Source: VGCC01 sp040381195
Lineage (GTDB): Bacteria > Actinomycetota > Actinomycetes > S36-B12
Length of the DNA: 47,378 nt
Assembly (NCBI GenBank): GCA_040381195.1
Contig: JBEIHR010000004.1
Span: forward strand, 1 to 47,378
Reading direction: 5' to 3'
The position numbers and the translations under genes are program-made. The notes under the pieces are model-generated. The model did no database searches. It saw only the letters and a list, made by a program, of their open reading frames with translations, and was not told the DNA's origin. Shown here piece by piece: positions 47,290 through 47,378 of this stretch (position 1 is the first letter of the stretch; each line of letters begins with the position of its first letter).

Positions 47290-47378
47290 TCACACGGGAG
47301 CGAGTACCCGAATCCCATACGCCGTGCAGGCTTCTGTCAGGCGCTTGTCGTAGGTCACCACGGATTCGAGATGCGCAC
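47290..47378 (-). CDS. VapC-like PIN-domain toxin, C-terminal end only
   Basis: The last 28 codons of a gene that enters from the right edge, ending at TGA 47290-47292. The sequence AHLESVVTYDKRLTEACTAY then GIRVLAPV matches the C-terminus of VapC PIN-domain ribonucleases (a TYDxRL motif carrying the fourth acidic residue, then a strand ending in P). VapC toxins cleave RNA and are usually paired with a VapB antitoxin encoded just upstream, which would lie outside this window. Being so short, the assignment rests on this one motif. Confidence 0.6.
   Translation of the reverse strand, partial: AHLESVVTYDKRLTEACTAYGIRVLAPV

Noticed and set aside
27153..47378. Catabolic block as a recently inserted genomic island
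   Set aside because: No integrase, transposase, tRNA or direct-repeat boundary is visible, the leaderless promoter style matches the core genes, and by eye the base composition does not change.

Overview
The window is a gap-poor, high-G+C stretch of a chromosome from an actinobacterium (Actinomycetota). The evidence is the gene content: two mycothiol biosynthesis genes (mshA, mshD), CarD, a GlnR-type nitrogen regulator, F420/PPOX- and LLM-type oxidoreductases, DUF2516 and an LpqE-like lipoprotein. Gene order also recalls the Streptomyces phoU-phoRP-carD-ispD-ispF-cysS-rlmB locus and several Mycobacterium tuberculosis neighbourhoods (mshA-ybjN-gpm1-senX3-regX3; XRE-hbhA-DUF2516; glnR-mshD; ppk1-mutT1). 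I cannot name a genus. No rRNA, tRNA, CRISPR array, insertion sequence or phage gene was recognised. No gene-free stretch exceeds 300 bases; the longest spacer is the 161 bp senX3/phoU divergent region.

Region 1 (1-5.3 kb, minus strand): a cut PuuD-like gamma-glutamyl amide hydrolase, rlmB, cysS, a PPOX protein, a secreted protein, ispF, ispD and carD, tightly packed. Region 2 (5.4-13 kb): lpqE-like lipoprotein converging on regX3/senX3 (the phoP/phoR pair), then a divergent promoter holding four 11-bp PHO-box-like repeats, then phoU, mshA, ybjN, gpmA, alaX and ltrA. Region 3 (13-17.3 kb): DUF2516, a 71-aa protein and an XRE regulator; dtd; and a minus-strand iron/haem operon of a 33-aa membrane protein, a nitrobindin-like protein, Fur and YgfZ. 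Region 4 (17.3-27.2 kb): glnR, mshD, ppk1, a CYTH-CHAD protein and a MutT1-like Nudix/phosphatase; a trypsin-like protease co-transcribed with glgC; an EamA permease.

Region 5 (27.2-47.4 kb) is an accessory catabolic block. It holds a GntR regulator with a PuuC-like aldehyde dehydrogenase, two acyl-CoA dehydrogenase-fold enzymes, a family III CoA-transferase, a class I amidotransferase-like protein, two PuuA-like gamma-glutamyl ligases of the glutamine synthetase fold, an alcohol dehydrogenase with a cytochrome P450, an MFS and an APC transporter, an aryl-CoA (2-aminobenzoate-type) ligase, an alpha/beta hydrolase with a NicX-like non-haem iron dioxygenase, a TetR regulator, an acetoacetate-decarboxylase-like protein, an LLM oxidoreductase and a cut VapC-like PIN toxin. 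My inference is a pathway for an amine or N-heterocycle: uptake, gamma-glutamylation, oxidation by P450/ADH/ALDH, ring opening by the NicX-like enzyme, deglutamylation by the amidotransferase, and channelling of the carbon skeleton through CoA thioesters. The substrate is not visible from the sequence.

A recurring regulatory signature is a -10 hexamer exactly six bases before an ATG or GTG with no Shine-Dalgarno sequence, which points to leaderless transcripts. It sits before cysS, lpqE, senX3, glgC, the 33-aa membrane protein and several catabolic genes. The best example is a mirror-symmetric divergent promoter at 41646-41726, built around a perfect palindrome.
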